The notes: generated by a model not told the origin, from the sequence alone. Numbered from the stretch's first letter, positions 44,402 through 53,602 are shown. The stretch: 64,000 nucleotides of DNA from Schwartzia succinivorans DSM 10502 (GCF_900129225.1 NZ_FQUG01000002.1:434001-498000), one strand, 5' to 3'. Program-made: numbers and translations.

Positions 44402-46258
44402 ATGGCAAAAGTAATTGGTATTGATCTGGGTACGACGAACTCTGTTGTATCCGTTATGGAAGGCGGCGAGCCGACTGTCATTACGAACCCTGAGGGCAGT
44501 CGTCTGACACCGTCTGTTGTAGGTTTTACGAAAGACGGACAGCGTCTTATCGGTCAGCTTGCAAAACGTCAGGCTGTATCAAATCCGGACCGCACAATCC
44601 GTTCCATCAAGCGCCACATGGGCGAGAACGACTACAAGGTAGATATCGACGGAAAAGGCTACACACCGCCGGAAATCTCCGCAATGATTCTCCAGAAGCT
44701 GAAAGCAGATGCGGAGGCTTACCTCGGCGAGACTGTTTCCCAGGCTGTTATCACAGTTCCTGCATACTTCAACGACAGCCAGCGTCAGGCAACTAAGGAC
44801 GCAGGCAAGATTGCAGGTCTTGAGGTTCTCCGTATTATCAACGAGCCGACGGCAGCAGCCCTGGCTTATGGACTTGATAAGGACAGCGACGAAACAATCC
44901 TCGTTTTCGACCTTGGCGGCGGTACATTCGATGTATCCATCCTTGAGCTTGGCGACGGCGTATTCGAGGTTAAGGCTACAAACGGTAACACACACCTCGG
45001 CGGTGATGACTTCGATGCCCGTATCGTTGACTGGATGGCTGACGAGTTCAAGAAAGAAAACGGCATCGACCTCAAGGCTGATAAAATGAGCGCACAGCGC
45101 CTCGTTGAAGCTGCTGAGAAGGCAAAAATCGAGCTTTCGAGCATGCTCTCCACGAACATCAACCTTCCGTTCATTACGGCAGGCGCAAACGGCCCGCTCC
45201 ATCTCGACCTTACACTTTCCCGTGCTAAGTTCGACGAACTCACGAGAGACCTTGTTGAAGCAACTATGGAGCCGACACGCAAGGCAATGGCAGACGCAGA
45301 GCTTTCTCCGTCCGATATCAACAAAGTCATTCTCGTCGGCGGTTCTTCCCGTATTCCGGCTGTTCAGGAAGCAATCAAGCAGTACCTGAACAAAGAGCCG
45401 AACCACGGCGTAAATCCGGATGAGTGCGTATCCGTCGGTGCTGCTGTACAGGGCGGCGTTCTCGTCGGTGAAGTAAAAGACGTTCTTCTTCTTGATGTTA
45501 CACCGCTGTCCCTTGGTATTGAGACACTCGGCGGTGTATGCACGAAGATTATCGACCGCAACACTACAATTCCGACATCCAAGAGCCAGGTATTCTCCAC
45601 GGCTGCGGACAACCAGCCCTCTGTTGATATCCATGTTCTGCAGGGCGAGCGTGAAATGGCAGCAGGCAACAAGACACTGGGCCGCTTCGAGCTCTCCGAT
45701 ATTCCGCCGGCTCCGCGCGGAGTACCACGTATTGAGGTCAAATTTGATATCGACGCAAACGGTATCGTTCATGTATCTGCAAAAGACCTTGGCACAGGCA
45801 AGGAGCAGAAAATCACGATTCAGTCCGACAGCGGCATGAGCAAGGAAGATATTGACCGCATGGTCAAGGAAGCTGAGGCTCACGCAGCAGAGGACAAGAA
45901 ACAGAAGGAAACAATCGAAATCAAGAATACGGCTGACAACCTTGTATATCAGGCAGAGAAAGCAATCAAGGACCTCGGCGACAAAGCTGACAAAGCACAG
46001 GTCGAAAAGGTTCAGGCTGCTGTAGAGAAGGTTAAGGAAGCGCTGAAGGGCGGAGACAATGAAGCAATCAAGAAGGCTTCCGAAGAACTCCAGAAACCGC
46101 TCTATGAAATGAGCGCGGCTGCATATCAGCAGGCTCAGCAGGCAGCAGACGGCGCACAGGCAGGCCCTGAGGGCGCGGCACCGCAGCAGGACGCAAAGAA
46201 GGACGACGACAATGTCGTAGATGCGGAATATACCGAAGTCAAAGACGACAAAAAGTAA
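44402..46258 (+). CDS. dnaK: Chaperone DnaK (Hsp70)
   Basis: This ATP-dependent chaperone works with DnaJ and GrpE. The 618-residue protein has the Hsp70 signatures [27 protein letters not shown] and [15 protein letters not shown]. The substrate-binding beta domain contains [14 protein letters not shown]. An alanine- and glutamine-rich lid ends in the acidic [14 protein letters not shown] tail. The strong AGGAGGAAA ribosome site and the codon bias suit high expression. It is controlled by HrcA through the upstream promoter. Confidence 0.98.
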   Translation: MAKVIGIDLGTTNSVVSVMEGGEPTVITNPEGSRLTPSVVGFTKDGQRLIGQLAKRQAVSNPDRTIRSIKRHMGENDYKVDIDGKGYTPPEISAMILQKLKADAEAYLGETVSQAVITVPAYFNDSQRQATKDAGKIAGLEVLRIINEPTAAALAYGLDKDSDETILVFDLGGGTFDVSILELGDGVFEVKATNGNTHLGGDDFDARIVDWMADEFKKENGIDLKADKMSAQRLVEAAEKAKIELSSMLSTNINLPFITAGANGPLHLDLTLSRAKFDELTRDLVEATMEPTRKAMADAELSPSDINKVILVGGSSRIPAVQEAIKQYLNKEPNHGVNPDECVSVGAAVQGGVLVGEVKDVLLLDVTPLSLGIETLGGVCTKIIDRNTTIPTSKSQVFSTAADNQPSVDIHVLQGEREMAAGNKTLGRFELSDIPPAPRGVPRIEVKFDIDANGIVHVSAKDLGTGKEQKITIQSDSGMSKEDIDRMVKEAEAHAAEDKKQKETIEIKNTADNLVYQAEKAIKDLGDKADKAQVEKVQAAVEKVKEALKGGDNEAIKKASEELQKPLYEMSAAAYQQAQQAADGAQAGPEGAAPQQDAKKDDDNVVDAEYTEVKDDKK

Positions 46259-46322
46259 TTATATGAAGAAGCAGGATTTACGCGGGTGCTGTGAAAATGC
46301 GTCTGTGTAAGTCATAGGGTAT

Positions 46323-46352
46323 GAAGAGTGGGCTCAAAACTGCTCACTCTTC
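46323..46352 (+). terminator. Hairpin between dnaK and dnaJ (partial terminator or processing site)
   Basis: GAAGAGTG pairs with CACTCTTC (46323-46330 with 46345-46352) and is followed by TTCTTT. It is too weak for a full stop but could lower dnaJ expression relative to dnaK. Confidence 0.45.
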
Positions 46353-46374
46353 TTCTTTACGAAGGTGGTATAAC

Positions 46375-47535
46375 GTGAGCGAAAAACGCGATTATTACGA
46401 AGTCCTCGGCGTTGAAAAGGGTGCCTCGGATGCGGATATAAAGAAAGCCTTCAAGAAGCTGGCAAGAAAATATCATCCGGATTTGAACCGTGACAACCCG
46501 AAGGAAGCTGAGGAAAAATTCAAAGAGGTCAACGAAGCTTACAGCGTTCTTTCTGACCCGCAGAAAAAACAGCAGTACGACCAGTTCGGCCACGCTGCCT
46601 TTGAAGGCGGTATGGGCGGAGGCGGCGGTGCAGGCGGCTTTGGCGGCTTCGGCGGATTCGGAGGCTTTGGCGGAGGCGGCGGCTTTGACGATATATTCGA
46701 TGCCTTTTTTGGAGGCGGAGGAAGCCGTCAGCGTCGTCAGGGACCTGAAAAGGGTGATGACCTCAGATATGACCTCGAAATTGAATTCGAGGAGGCAGCC
46801 TTTGGCGTGGAAAAAGAAATCCGTGTTCCACGTACCGAGGAATGCAAATCCTGCCACGGCTCCGGCGCGGCAGAAGGCTCATCTCCTGAGACCTGCCCGG
46901 ACTGCCATGGTACAGGGCAGGTACAGCATGCAGTCAATACACCCCTTGGCCGTATGATGAGCTCCCGTACCTGCGGACGCTGCGGCGGTACAGGCAAGAT
47001 TATCAAAAATCCGTGCAAAACCTGCAATGGTTCAGGTCATGTAAAAGGCTCGCATACAATTCGTGTAAAGGTTCCGGCAGGTGTTGATGAAGGCTCCAGA
47101 ATCCGTATTTCAGGCGGAGGAGATGCAGGGCGCCGCGGAGGTCCGAGCGGAGATCTTTACGTATACATCTACGTCCGTGAGCACAAGCTTTTCCAGAGAA
47201 GCGGCAACGATGTTATCTGTGAAGTACCTATCTCCTTTGTGCAGGCGGCATTGGGTGATACCATCGAGGTGCCGACTCTCGACGGCAAGGTAGAGATGAA
47301 GATACCTGAGGGCATCCAGTCGGGCACGGTTCTGCGGCTTAAAGGACGGGGTATTCCGTTCCTCCGCGGCAGCGGACGTGGCAACCAGCATGTCCGTGTA
47401 AAGGTACTGACGCCGAAGAAGCTCTCGAAGGAGCAGAAGGATCTTTTGCAAAAATTCGGAGAAATATCCGGCGAAAGTGTAAATCCGGAGCAGAAAAGCT
47501 TCATGGATACGATTCGCAAAATGTTTTCGAAGTAA
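46375..47535 (+). CDS. dnaJ: Chaperone DnaJ (Hsp40)
   Basis: It delivers substrates to DnaK and stimulates its ATPase. The 386-residue protein has a J domain with HPD ([10 protein letters not shown], residues about 34-36). A long Gly/Phe linker follows, then four CxxCxGxG zinc repeats ([32 protein letters not shown]) and the C-terminal substrate domains. GTG 46375 is chosen as start behind AAGGTGG; the open frame begins earlier, within the intergenic hairpin. Confidence 0.97.
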   Translation: MSEKRDYYEVLGVEKGASDADIKKAFKKLARKYHPDLNRDNPKEAEEKFKEVNEAYSVLSDPQKKQQYDQFGHAAFEGGMGGGGGAGGFGGFGGFGGFGGGGGFDDIFDAFFGGGGSRQRRQGPEKGDDLRYDLEIEFEEAAFGVEKEIRVPRTEECKSCHGSGAAEGSSPETCPDCHGTGQVQHAVNTPLGRMMSSRTCGRCGGTGKIIKNPCKTCNGSGHVKGSHTIRVKVPAGVDEGSRIRISGGGDAGRRGGPSGDLYVYIYVREHKLFQRSGNDVICEVPISFVQAALGDTIEVPTLDGKVEMKIPEGIQSGTVLRLKGRGIPFLRGSGRGNQHVRVKVLTPKKLSKEQKDLLQKFGEISGESVNPEQKSFMDTIRKMFSK

Positions 47536-47537
47536 AG

Positions 47538-47572
47538 ATATGCCGTGGGAGAAATCCCGCGGCATATTTTTG
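47538..47572 (+). terminator. Terminator after dnaJ
   Basis: A 12-bp stem ATATGCCGTGGG / CCCGCGGCATAT (one wobble; 47538-47549 with 47556-47567), a 6-base loop and a T-run. Confidence 0.92.
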
Positions 47573-47576
47573 TACT

Positions 47577-47605
47577 TTGCTATTTATGATTCTTTTTGAT
47601 ATAGT
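47577..47605 (+). promoter_or_regulatory. Promoter of prmA-rsmE-mtaB
   Basis: TTGCTA (47577-47582), 17-base spacer, TATAGT (47600-47605). The leader of about 120 bases includes a REP-like unit. Confidence 0.65.
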
Positions 47606-47642
47606 AGTAGATATTTATGACGCATGAATAAATGTTTAAACA

Positions 47643-47694
47643 GCCTTCTCCCTTGGGAGAAGGGGGACCGCGTAAGCGGTGGATGAGGTGCACC
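47643..47694 (+). repeat. REP-like repeat unit (single copy) upstream of prmA
   Basis: Hairpin head CCTTCTCCC / GGGAGAAGG, then a second small hairpin ACCGCGTAAGCGGT, then the tail GGATGAGGTGCACC. Two more units in opposite orientation form the element at 52.7 kb. Such units are, from memory, scattered in many gut Firmicutes genomes. Confidence 0.75.
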
Positions 47695-47733
47695 ATGCCT
47701 TATCACTATCTGCAAACGAGAGGAGCATAATAG

Positions 47734-48675
47734 ATGGAATGGGTTGAAGTCAGCGTAGAGACAAAAACCGAGGCTGCTGACCTTGTGACAGCCGCATTTA
47801 CGGATATAGGAGCAGGCGGCGTCGAAATCGACGATCCTGCTCTCATAAACGCGTATATTGACGAAGGAAGATGGGATTACCGCGACATGGAGCGAAAGCC
47901 TGAAACAGGTATGGTGGTAGTACGCTCCTATCTTGCGAATGATGAAGAGCTTGATGGAAAGGTCAGGACTCTCAAAGCATCCCTTGAGTACATGAAAGGG
48001 CGCGGTGCTGACCTGGGAACTGCAAAGGTTTCAACAAATATCCGCAACGACGAAGACTGGGTGGATAACTGGAAAAAATATTTCCACACGGATAAGGTCG
48101 GTAAAAATCTTGTGATTCAGCCGTCATGGGAGGAATACGAGGCGCAGCCGGATGATATAGTGCTTCGTCTTGACCCGGGGGCGGCCTTTGGCACGGGAAC
48201 TCACCCGACGACATCAATGTGTCTCCGCGCTCTTGAGGAGCTTGTAAAGCCGGATATGACGGTATTCGATGTAGGTACGGGTTCAGGCGTGCTTGCCATA
48301 GCTGCTGCAAAGCTTGGCGCATCGAAGGTTGTGGCCGCGGACTATGACGCAACGGCAGTAAAATCCGCGAAATTTAACAGCGCAGAAAACGGAACTGAGT
48401 CAATAATAGAAATAAAACAAAGCGACCTTCTTAAGGAATTTTCCGGAAAGGCAAAGCTCATTACTGCAAACCTTATTGCCGACCTGGTCATCCGTCTTTT
48501 TGACGAGCTGGATGACCACCTCGAAAAGGGAGGACGACTTCTCGCCAGCGGAATCATACTGAGCCGCGAGGAGGATGTGGTTGCGGCGGCTAAGCTGCAC
48601 GGACTTTTTATAGTACAGCGCCATGAAGAAAAAGAGTGGCTTGCTCTTGAAATAATCCGTGAGGAGGACCGCTGA
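47734..48675 (+). CDS. prmA: Ribosomal protein L11 methyltransferase
   Basis: This SAM enzyme trimethylates lysines of ribosomal protein L11. The 313-residue protein has the PrmA N-terminal substrate domain and the methyltransferase core: LDPGAAFGTGTHPTTSMCL, VFDVGTGSGVLAIAAAKLGA and ANLIADLVIRL. The length is normal. It overlaps rsmE by one base (TGATG). The gene order dnaJ-prmA-rsmE is a common Firmicute arrangement. Confidence 0.95.
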   Translation: MEWVEVSVETKTEAADLVTAAFTDIGAGGVEIDDPALINAYIDEGRWDYRDMERKPETGMVVVRSYLANDEELDGKVRTLKASLEYMKGRGADLGTAKVSTNIRNDEDWVDNWKKYFHTDKVGKNLVIQPSWEEYEAQPDDIVLRLDPGAAFGTGTHPTTSMCLRALEELVKPDMTVFDVGTGSGVLAIAAAKLGASKVVAADYDATAVKSAKFNSAENGTESIIEIKQSDLLKEFSGKAKLITANLIADLVIRLFDELDDHLEKGGRLLASGIILSREEDVVAAAKLHGLFIVQRHEEKEWLALEIIREEDR

Positions 48676-49427
48676 TGCGCCGCCTTTTTCTGCAGGGCGT
48701 CTTGTCCGAGGAAGTCACTGTGACGGGAAGTGATGCCCATCATCTGGGCTATGCTCTGCGCGCAAAAGAGGGCGACCGTGTAATCGCCGCAGACAGGGAC
48801 GGAAAAACCGCCGTAATGGAAATCACGGGATTCACATCAGACACAGTTACGCTGAAGCTTATTGAAGAAATCGAGGCGGATACTGAATCTCCTATTGCGC
48901 TTACCCTGGCCATGTGTCTGCCGAAAGCAGATAAAATGGAGTTCATAGTTCAGAAGGCTGTAGAGCTTGGAGTATCGGCTATTCAGCCCATAAAGAGCGC
49001 CAACTGCGTTGTGAAATACGACGAGAAAAAAAGCGAAGCGCGCCGTGTGAAATGGCAGCGCATAGCAAACGAAGCCGCGAAGCAGTGCGGACGGACACTT
49101 ATACCTGTGGTTGAGCCCATTCGTGATATAAAGGAATGGCTCGCTGAACGCACTGAAGCGGACGGATTATTTCTCTGCTACGAAAATGAGGAAAAGCTTT
49201 CTCTCGGCACGTGGCTGAACGAAAAAAATCAGAAGCAATATACGGCCCTGATAGGCCCTGAGGGAGGCTTCTCACCTGATGAGGCAGCCGCCGCAAAGAA
49301 GGCAGGTGCTGCTGTGGTAACATTGGGCCCACGCATACTGCGCGCTGAGACCGCGGCACTTGCCGTGCTTTCTTGTGTGCAGTACGAAAAAGGCGATTTA
49401 GGGAATCGTATTCAGATAGAAAGGTGA
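48675..49427 (+). CDS. rsmE: 16S rRNA (uracil(1498)-N(3))-methyltransferase
   Basis: It methylates N3 of U1498 in 16S rRNA. The 250-residue SPOUT-class protein begins MRRLFLQG, contains the PUA-like domain (HHLGYALRAKEGDRVIAADRDG), KADKMEFIVQKAVELGV and the knotted SAM site ALIGPEGGFSPDEA with LGPRILRAETAAL. It is coupled to prmA and followed 9 bases later by mtaB. Confidence 0.95.
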   Translation: MRRLFLQGVLSEEVTVTGSDAHHLGYALRAKEGDRVIAADRDGKTAVMEITGFTSDTVTLKLIEEIEADTESPIALTLAMCLPKADKMEFIVQKAVELGVSAIQPIKSANCVVKYDEKKSEARRVKWQRIANEAAKQCGRTLIPVVEPIRDIKEWLAERTEADGLFLCYENEEKLSLGTWLNEKNQKQYTALIGPEGGFSPDEAAAAKKAGAAVVTLGPRILRAETAALAVLSCVQYEKGDLGNRIQIER

Positions 49428-49436
49428 AAGACAAGA

Positions 49437-50729
49437 TTGACAACGGCTGCATTTATGACCTTGGGCTGCAAGGTCAACCAGTTTGAAACAGAAACAATGG
49501 AAGGACTTTTCCGCAAGGCAGGCTATGAGATAGTTCCCTTCACGGAGCGTGCGGACGTCTATATTATAAATACCTGCTCCGTAACAATGCTGGGGGAGAA
49601 AAAATCACGACAGCTCATACGCCGTGCCCGGCGTGAAAACGAGGACGCGCTTATTGCCGTTACAGGCTGCTACGCTCAGCTTGCTCCGGAAATTATAGCT
49701 CAGCTTCCGGGAGTACGTCTTGTGGTAGGCACGAAGGACCGCGCCCGCATAGTGGAGCTGGTGGAGGAAGCCGCGAAGGCTGACGGTGTTGTGCGTGAGG
49801 TTGGAGACATCATGCACGCGGATACCTTTGAGGATATTCCGCTTTTTTCCGCGCCGGAAAGAACCCGTGCTTTTCTGAAGATACAGGAGGGCTGTCAGAA
49901 TTTCTGCACCTACTGCATTATCCCATATACAAGAGGGCCTCTGAGGTCAAGACCGATTGAAAGCATAAGAAGAGAAGCAGAAAAGCTATTGAAGGCAGGC
50001 TTCAGGGAAATTGTTCTCACGGGTATCCATCTCGGCGCGTATGGCAGAGACCTTGAAGAAAATGTTACTCTGGCAGATGCCGCTGCGGCGGTGCTGGAGT
50101 TCCCTGAGCTAAAGCGCCTGCGCCTCGGTTCTCTGGAGTCTATTGAGCTTTCTCCTGAGCTTTTCGCGCTCATAAGGAGCGATAAGCGTTTTGCACGTCA
50201 TTTGCATCTTCCGCTGCAGGCAGGCTCGGATGCCATACTGAAGACAATGAACCGTCACTACACTGCGGAGGAATTTTCAAAGCTCCTTGAAAAGGTCAGG
50301 GCTGAGGTGACGGGAGTCGCAATAACCACAGATATAATTGTGGGTTTTCCCGGGGAAACAGAAGAGCTTTTCGAGGAAGGACTGGCCTTCTCAGCGAAGC
50401 AGGGCTTTGCCCGTATGCATGTATTCCCGTACTCGAGACGTCCCGGAACTCCCGCGGCGAAAATGTCCAACCAGATATCTCAGACGGAGAAAAAGGACAG
50501 AGTTCATCGTATGCAGACTCTTGCAGACTCAATGGCTGAAAAATTCCACGAGAGCTTTTTGGGCGAAACAGCAGATGTGCTTTTTGAGACGGAAACAGAC
50601 GGCATCATAGATGGACTCACAGATACGTACATCCGCGTATATACAGATGCAAGGCTGCCGCTGGGTGAAATAGCGCAGATGAAGCTGACAAAGCTTTACA
50701 AAGACGGCGTCTGGGGCGTGCCTGTCTAA
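49437..50729 (+). CDS. mtaB: tRNA t6A37 methylthiotransferase
   Basis: This radical-SAM enzyme converts t6A to ms2t6A at position 37 of ANN-decoding tRNAs. The N-terminal domain has MTLGCKVNQFETETM; C153, C157 and C160 in CQNFCTYCIIPYTRG bind the cluster. A TRAM-like C-terminal part completes the 430 residues. It is the second methylthiotransferase in the window, distinct from rimO by the GCKVNQ opening. TTG start. Confidence 0.92.
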   Translation: MTTAAFMTLGCKVNQFETETMEGLFRKAGYEIVPFTERADVYIINTCSVTMLGEKKSRQLIRRARRENEDALIAVTGCYAQLAPEIIAQLPGVRLVVGTKDRARIVELVEEAAKADGVVREVGDIMHADTFEDIPLFSAPERTRAFLKIQEGCQNFCTYCIIPYTRGPLRSRPIESIRREAEKLLKAGFREIVLTGIHLGAYGRDLEENVTLADAAAAVLEFPELKRLRLGSLESIELSPELFALIRSDKRFARHLHLPLQAGSDAILKTMNRHYTAEEFSKLLEKVRAEVTGVAITTDIIVGFPGETEELFEEGLAFSAKQGFARMHVFPYSRRPGTPAAKMSNQISQTEKKDRVHRMQTLADSMAEKFHESFLGETADVLFETETDGIIDGLTDTYIRVYTDARLPLGEIAQMKLTKLYKDGVWGVPV

Positions 50730-50741
50730 AATTTTTTAAAC

Positions 50742-50784
50742 TCCCTGCATAATTTTCAAAAAATATGCAGGGATTTTGAATTTT
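50742..50784 (+). terminator. Terminator after mtaB
   Basis: TCCCTGCAT pairs with ATGCAGGGA (50742-50750 with 50765-50773), followed by a T-rich tail. Confidence 0.82.
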
Positions 50785-50841
50785 ATGACGAATAAATCAA
50801 GATAGTAGTTGTTGCTCCACAACGGAGAGGGGGTACGAATC

Positions 50842-51189
50842 ATGGCTGATTGTATTTTCTGCAAAATCGCGCAGAAGGAAATTCCTTCGACGCTTGTTTA
50901 TGAAGATGAACTCGTTGCTGCGTTCAAAGACCTTGAGCCTCAGGCACCATTTCATGCACTTGTTATTCCGAAAAAGCACGTCGAAAGCATTGCTGCACTC
51001 AAGGCTGAGGACAAGGAACTCGCGGCTCATATCCTGTGTGATGTCATTCCGCAGATTGCGGAAGAACAGGGACTTACGGAGAAAGGCTTCCGCGTAGTTG
51101 CAAACACAGGCGAGGAAGGCGGACAGACTGTAAAGCATCTGCATTTCCATATTTTGGGAGGACGGTCCATGCAGTGGCCGCCGGGCTGA
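50842..51189 (+). CDS. HIT family (Hint-like) nucleotide hydrolase
   Basis: The 115-residue protein is a HIT-domain purine nucleoside phosphoramidase of the Hint/PKCI branch. It shows DCIFCKIAQKEIPSTLVYED at the N-terminus and the histidine triad HLHFHILGGRSM at the C-terminus. It would hydrolyse adenosine phosphoramidates or related nucleotides. ATG 50842 follows GAGAGGGGG. It precedes rpsU but has no visible shared control, since rpsU has its own consensus promoter. Confidence 0.93.
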   Translation: MADCIFCKIAQKEIPSTLVYEDELVAAFKDLEPQAPFHALVIPKKHVESIAALKAEDKELAAHILCDVIPQIAEEQGLTEKGFRVVANTGEEGGQTVKHLHFHILGGRSMQWPPG

Positions 51190-51211
51190 TGTTAAGATGA
51201 AACAATTTTTA

Positions 51212-51240
51212 TTGACAAAGCCCCTTGTATCGCGTATAAT
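51212..51240 (+). promoter_or_regulatory. Consensus sigma-A promoter of rpsU
   Basis: Perfect TTGACA (51212-51217), 17-base spacer, perfect TATAAT (51235-51240), as expected for a ribosomal protein gene. Confidence 0.95.
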
Positions 51241-51310
51241 AGCAGGGTGTAATTGCGTCAAAGAATAAAGCATACTACACTCCCAACAAATCTGGAGGGG
51301 GGGAATATAA

Positions 51311-51493
51311 ATGGCAAACGAAGTTAAGGTTGGCAAGAACGAAAGCATCGACAGTGCTCTCCGCCGTTTCAAACGTACATGCCAGAAAGCGGGTACGTTG
51401 GCTGAGGTTCGCAAACGTGAACATTATGAAAAACCGAGCGTCCGCCGTAAGAAGAAGTCGGAAGCTGCGCGTAAACGCAAATTCAGAGCGTAA
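51311..51493 (+). CDS. rpsU: 30S ribosomal protein S21
   Basis: The 60-residue basic protein matches S21 throughout: [20 protein letters not shown] and the arginine/lysine tail [18 protein letters not shown]. It is important for translation initiation. It is preceded by an unusually G-rich ribosome site (GGAGGGGGGG) and followed by yqeY, a conserved rpsU-yqeY pairing. Confidence 0.98.
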   Translation: MANEVKVGKNESIDSALRRFKRTCQKAGTLAEVRKREHYEKPSVRRKKKSEAARKRKFRA

Positions 51494-51522
51494 GAGTTTC
51501 ATCTGCGTTCTTTTATTTGGAC

Positions 51523-51567
51523 GAAATTTTGCTCCTGTCTTATTACGGCAGGAGCAAATTTATTTTG
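51523..51567 (+). terminator. Terminator after rpsU
   Basis: TTTGCTCCTG pairs with CAGGAGCAAA around an 11-base loop, flanked by A-rich and T-rich sequence. It probably attenuates transcription into yqeY. Confidence 0.8.
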
Positions 51568-51642
51568 TAAAAAGAAATCAATGATTAAGGCAAGTCGTGT
51601 TTATGTAGAGAGACTTTTCGGTTATTTCTGAACGGAGGGATT

Positions 51643-52095
51643 ATGATGTCACTTAAAGAACAGCTGACGGTCGATATGAAGGAAGCCATGAAGGCACGTG
51701 AGGACGGCAAAATGCGCCTGAGCGTAATCCGCCTCGTGCGCGGTGCAATCCGCCAAAAGGAAATTGACGGGAAATGCGAGCTTGGTGATGATGATGTACT
51801 CGCAATCATCAGCAAAGAAGTTAAGCAGCGCAGAGACTCCATCGAAGAATTCAAAAAAGGAAGCCGCGCTGATCTGGTAGAGGCCGCAGAGCAGGAAATC
51901 GGGATCCTCATGAGCTATCTTCCGAAGCAGCTGGGCGAGGACGAAGTCCGTGCTCTCGTAGAGGAAGCAGTGAAAGCAACCGGGGCCGAGACTGCGAAGG
52001 ACATGGGCAAGGTAATGAAGGAGCTCATGCCGAAGGTCAAAGGCAAAGCTGACGGTAAAATGGTAAACAATATCGTCCGCGAATTTTTGAAATAA
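51643..52095 (+). CDS. yqeY: GatB/YqeY domain protein
   Basis: The 150-residue protein is the stand-alone YqeY domain: a helical bundle (LKEQLTVDMKEAMKAREDGK, RLVRGAIRQKEID) and a C-terminal GatB-tail-like half (KDMGKVMKELMPKVKGKADG). The GatB tail recognises tRNA during transamidation, so tRNA binding is suspected for YqeY, but its function is unproven. GGAGGG lies upstream; ATG 51643 or 51646. Confidence 0.92.
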   Translation: MMSLKEQLTVDMKEAMKAREDGKMRLSVIRLVRGAIRQKEIDGKCELGDDDVLAIISKEVKQRRDSIEEFKKGSRADLVEAAEQEIGILMSYLPKQLGEDEVRALVEEAVKATGAETAKDMGKVMKELMPKVKGKADGKMVNNIVREFLK

Positions 52096-52100
52096 CGTAT

Positions 52101-52136
52101 AAAATCTGCCGCATATTTTATGTGCGGCAGATTTTT
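52101..52136 (+). terminator. Terminator after yqeY
   Basis: A perfect or near-perfect 15-bp stem (AAAATCTGCCGCATA with its complement) and a T-run. Confidence 0.92.
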
Positions 52137-52177
52137 TATGTTATAATCGATATATACTACATTCGGGAGGTAAGATC

Positions 52178-52612
52178 ATGAACAAAAAAGCAGAAATTTT
52201 TTTGAACTACCTTGATGAAAAAAAGATTGAGAACGTATTTGCCATCGAAGAAATGCCTAACGATGACTGGGAATCCTCTATTTTCCGCTCGAACATTGAC
52301 ATCGGCGGAAACAAGCTTCCTGTTGGAGTCATCCTTGACAACAGCATCTACGGAATGATTCGTATTCTTATCGCACCGAATGCCCGCACGGATGAAAATG
52401 AGCTTGCTGTACTCCGCGTTGTGAATGAATACAACAAAAAGTATAAATCCTTCAAATACTACTTTGATGACAAAGGGTCTCTTGTTCTCGATATCTGCAT
52501 TCTCTCCGCGGAAGGAGAGAGGCTTGGCGACCTCATCTATGCGATGTTTGACGTAATCATCAACCATTTGAACGAATCCTACAAGGAAATCATGCACGCA
52601 ATCTGGGCATGA
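52178..52612 (+). CDS. Hypothetical protein, YbjN/chaperone-like fold suspected
   Basis: I recognise no firm family. The 144-residue protein is soluble and acidic, without signal peptide or membrane helix. Alternating pattern (FLNYLDEKKIENVFAIEEM, then strand-like IDIGGNKLPVGVILDNS and MIRILIAPNAR, and a closing helix DLIYAMFDVIINHLNESYKEIM) recalls YbjN and type III chaperone-like folds. That likeness is an impression only. It lies alone between the yqeY terminator and the inverted-repeat element, behind GGGAGG. Confidence 0.6.
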   Translation: MNKKAEIFLNYLDEKKIENVFAIEEMPNDDWESSIFRSNIDIGGNKLPVGVILDNSIYGMIRILIAPNARTDENELAVLRVVNEYNKKYKSFKYYFDDKGSLVLDICILSAEGERLGDLIYAMFDVIINHLNESYKEIMHAIWA

Positions 52613-52639
52613 AAAATACTACGCGTAAAATCCTTTTTT

Positions 52640-52829
52640 GGAGCTGTGAAAAAAGCATTTCTTGCCTTCCCCATTGGGGAAGGGGGACCACGTAGTGGTG
52701 GATGAGGTACACCAAGGAGAGCCGCTATTTATGTACATAGTAGGCACTTTGGGGAGCACCTCATCCGAGCCCTGCGGGCCCACCTTCTCCTAAAGGAGAA
52801 GGCGTTCTTGTTGCTTTTTTCACAGCCCC
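52640..52829. mobile_element. Miniature inverted-repeat element (about 190 bp) with two REP-like units
   Basis: Terminal inverted repeats GGAGCTGTGAAAAAAGCA (52640-52657) and TGCTTTTTTCACAGCCCC (52812-52829) match at 17 of 18 positions. Inside lie two head-to-tail-inverted REP-like units: 52664-52713 forward, 52753-52804 reverse. It has no coding capacity, so it would need a transposase in trans. The outer arms, with T-rich flanks, could also act as a terminator. Confidence 0.75.
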
Positions 52830-52924
52830 TTTTTTATACCGTATCAAAGAAATGTTCTTTTGCAGACTTTTTCCACATTTCTATTAGATGATACAATATG
52901 AAAACAGGGAAGGAGGAGATGCGT

Positions 52925-53557
52925 TTGGAGATTGTCGGAGCAGCATGGGTGGAAGTGCTTCTTTTGGCTGTCGTTTTCTTCGGCGTTCTCGTTGAAATAA
53001 AAACCGGGGGACTTGGTGTAGGTGCTCTTCTGGGAATAGTGGCCGCAGGGGTTTTCTTCGGCAGTCAGTATATGAAGGGACTCGTCGCAATGTATCAGAT
53101 AGCGATGTTCCTTGGAGGGGTCCTCTGCATCATCATCGAAATCCTCACTCCCACAGTCGGACTTTTGGCGGGACTCGGCGTTGCTGCAATGCTTTACAGC
53201 GTAGTCCTGACATTGGGAGGAGATGTAGATGCGGTTTATGCACTGCTGGCATCCCTTGCAATTGCGGTTCTTGTATTCGCGGTATTTGTAAAACGTATGC
53301 CTTCAAGCCGCCTCTGGAAAAAGCTTGTTCTCAGCGATGCGTCCACAAAGGAACGCGGCTACGTCAGCGCACCACCGAAGCAGGAACTCGTCGGGCGCAC
53401 CGGTATCGCGGAGACAGACCTCAGGCCCTCGGGGCGTGGGAGCTTTGACGGAGTTTCGCAGGATATAGTAGCTGATGGAGCCTATATCGTAAAAGGAAGT
53501 AGCATTATCGTGGCAGCTGTCGAAGGCAGCCGCGTGATAGTAAGAAAAGTAGAATAA
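52925..53557 (+). CDS. Short NfeD-family membrane protein
   Basis: The 210-residue protein has four or five membrane helices (residues about 8-110) and a C-terminal OB-fold NfeD domain (from about 150: LVGRTGIAETDLRPSGRGSF, then IVKGSSIIVAAVEGSRVIV). The ClpP-like serine protease part of long NfeD is absent. NfeD proteins partner with flotillins, and floA follows. I choose TTG 52925, six bases after GGAGGAG. ATG 52919 would abut the ribosome site and ATG 52898 has none. Confidence 0.85.
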   Translation: MEIVGAAWVEVLLLAVVFFGVLVEIKTGGLGVGALLGIVAAGVFFGSQYMKGLVAMYQIAMFLGGVLCIIIEILTPTVGLLAGLGVAAMLYSVVLTLGGDVDAVYALLASLAIAVLVFAVFVKRMPSSRLWKKLVLSDASTKERGYVSAPPKQELVGRTGIAETDLRPSGRGSFDGVSQDIVADGAYIVKGSSIIVAAVEGSRVIVRKVE

Positions 53558-53602
53558 TATGCCTACCCTGAAGGGGAAGGCTGAAAAACAGGAGGAAACT
53601 TT

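Noticed and set aside
44579-45883. Minus-strand open frame of 434 codons opposite dnaK
   Set aside because: Long antisense frames opposite dnaK are a known artefact of its codon bias; the protein has no meaningful composition.
46321-46374. Extended N-terminus of dnaJ
   Set aside because: The extra 18 residues overlap the intercistronic hairpin; J domains start directly with the [11 protein letters not shown] type sequence at GTG 46375.
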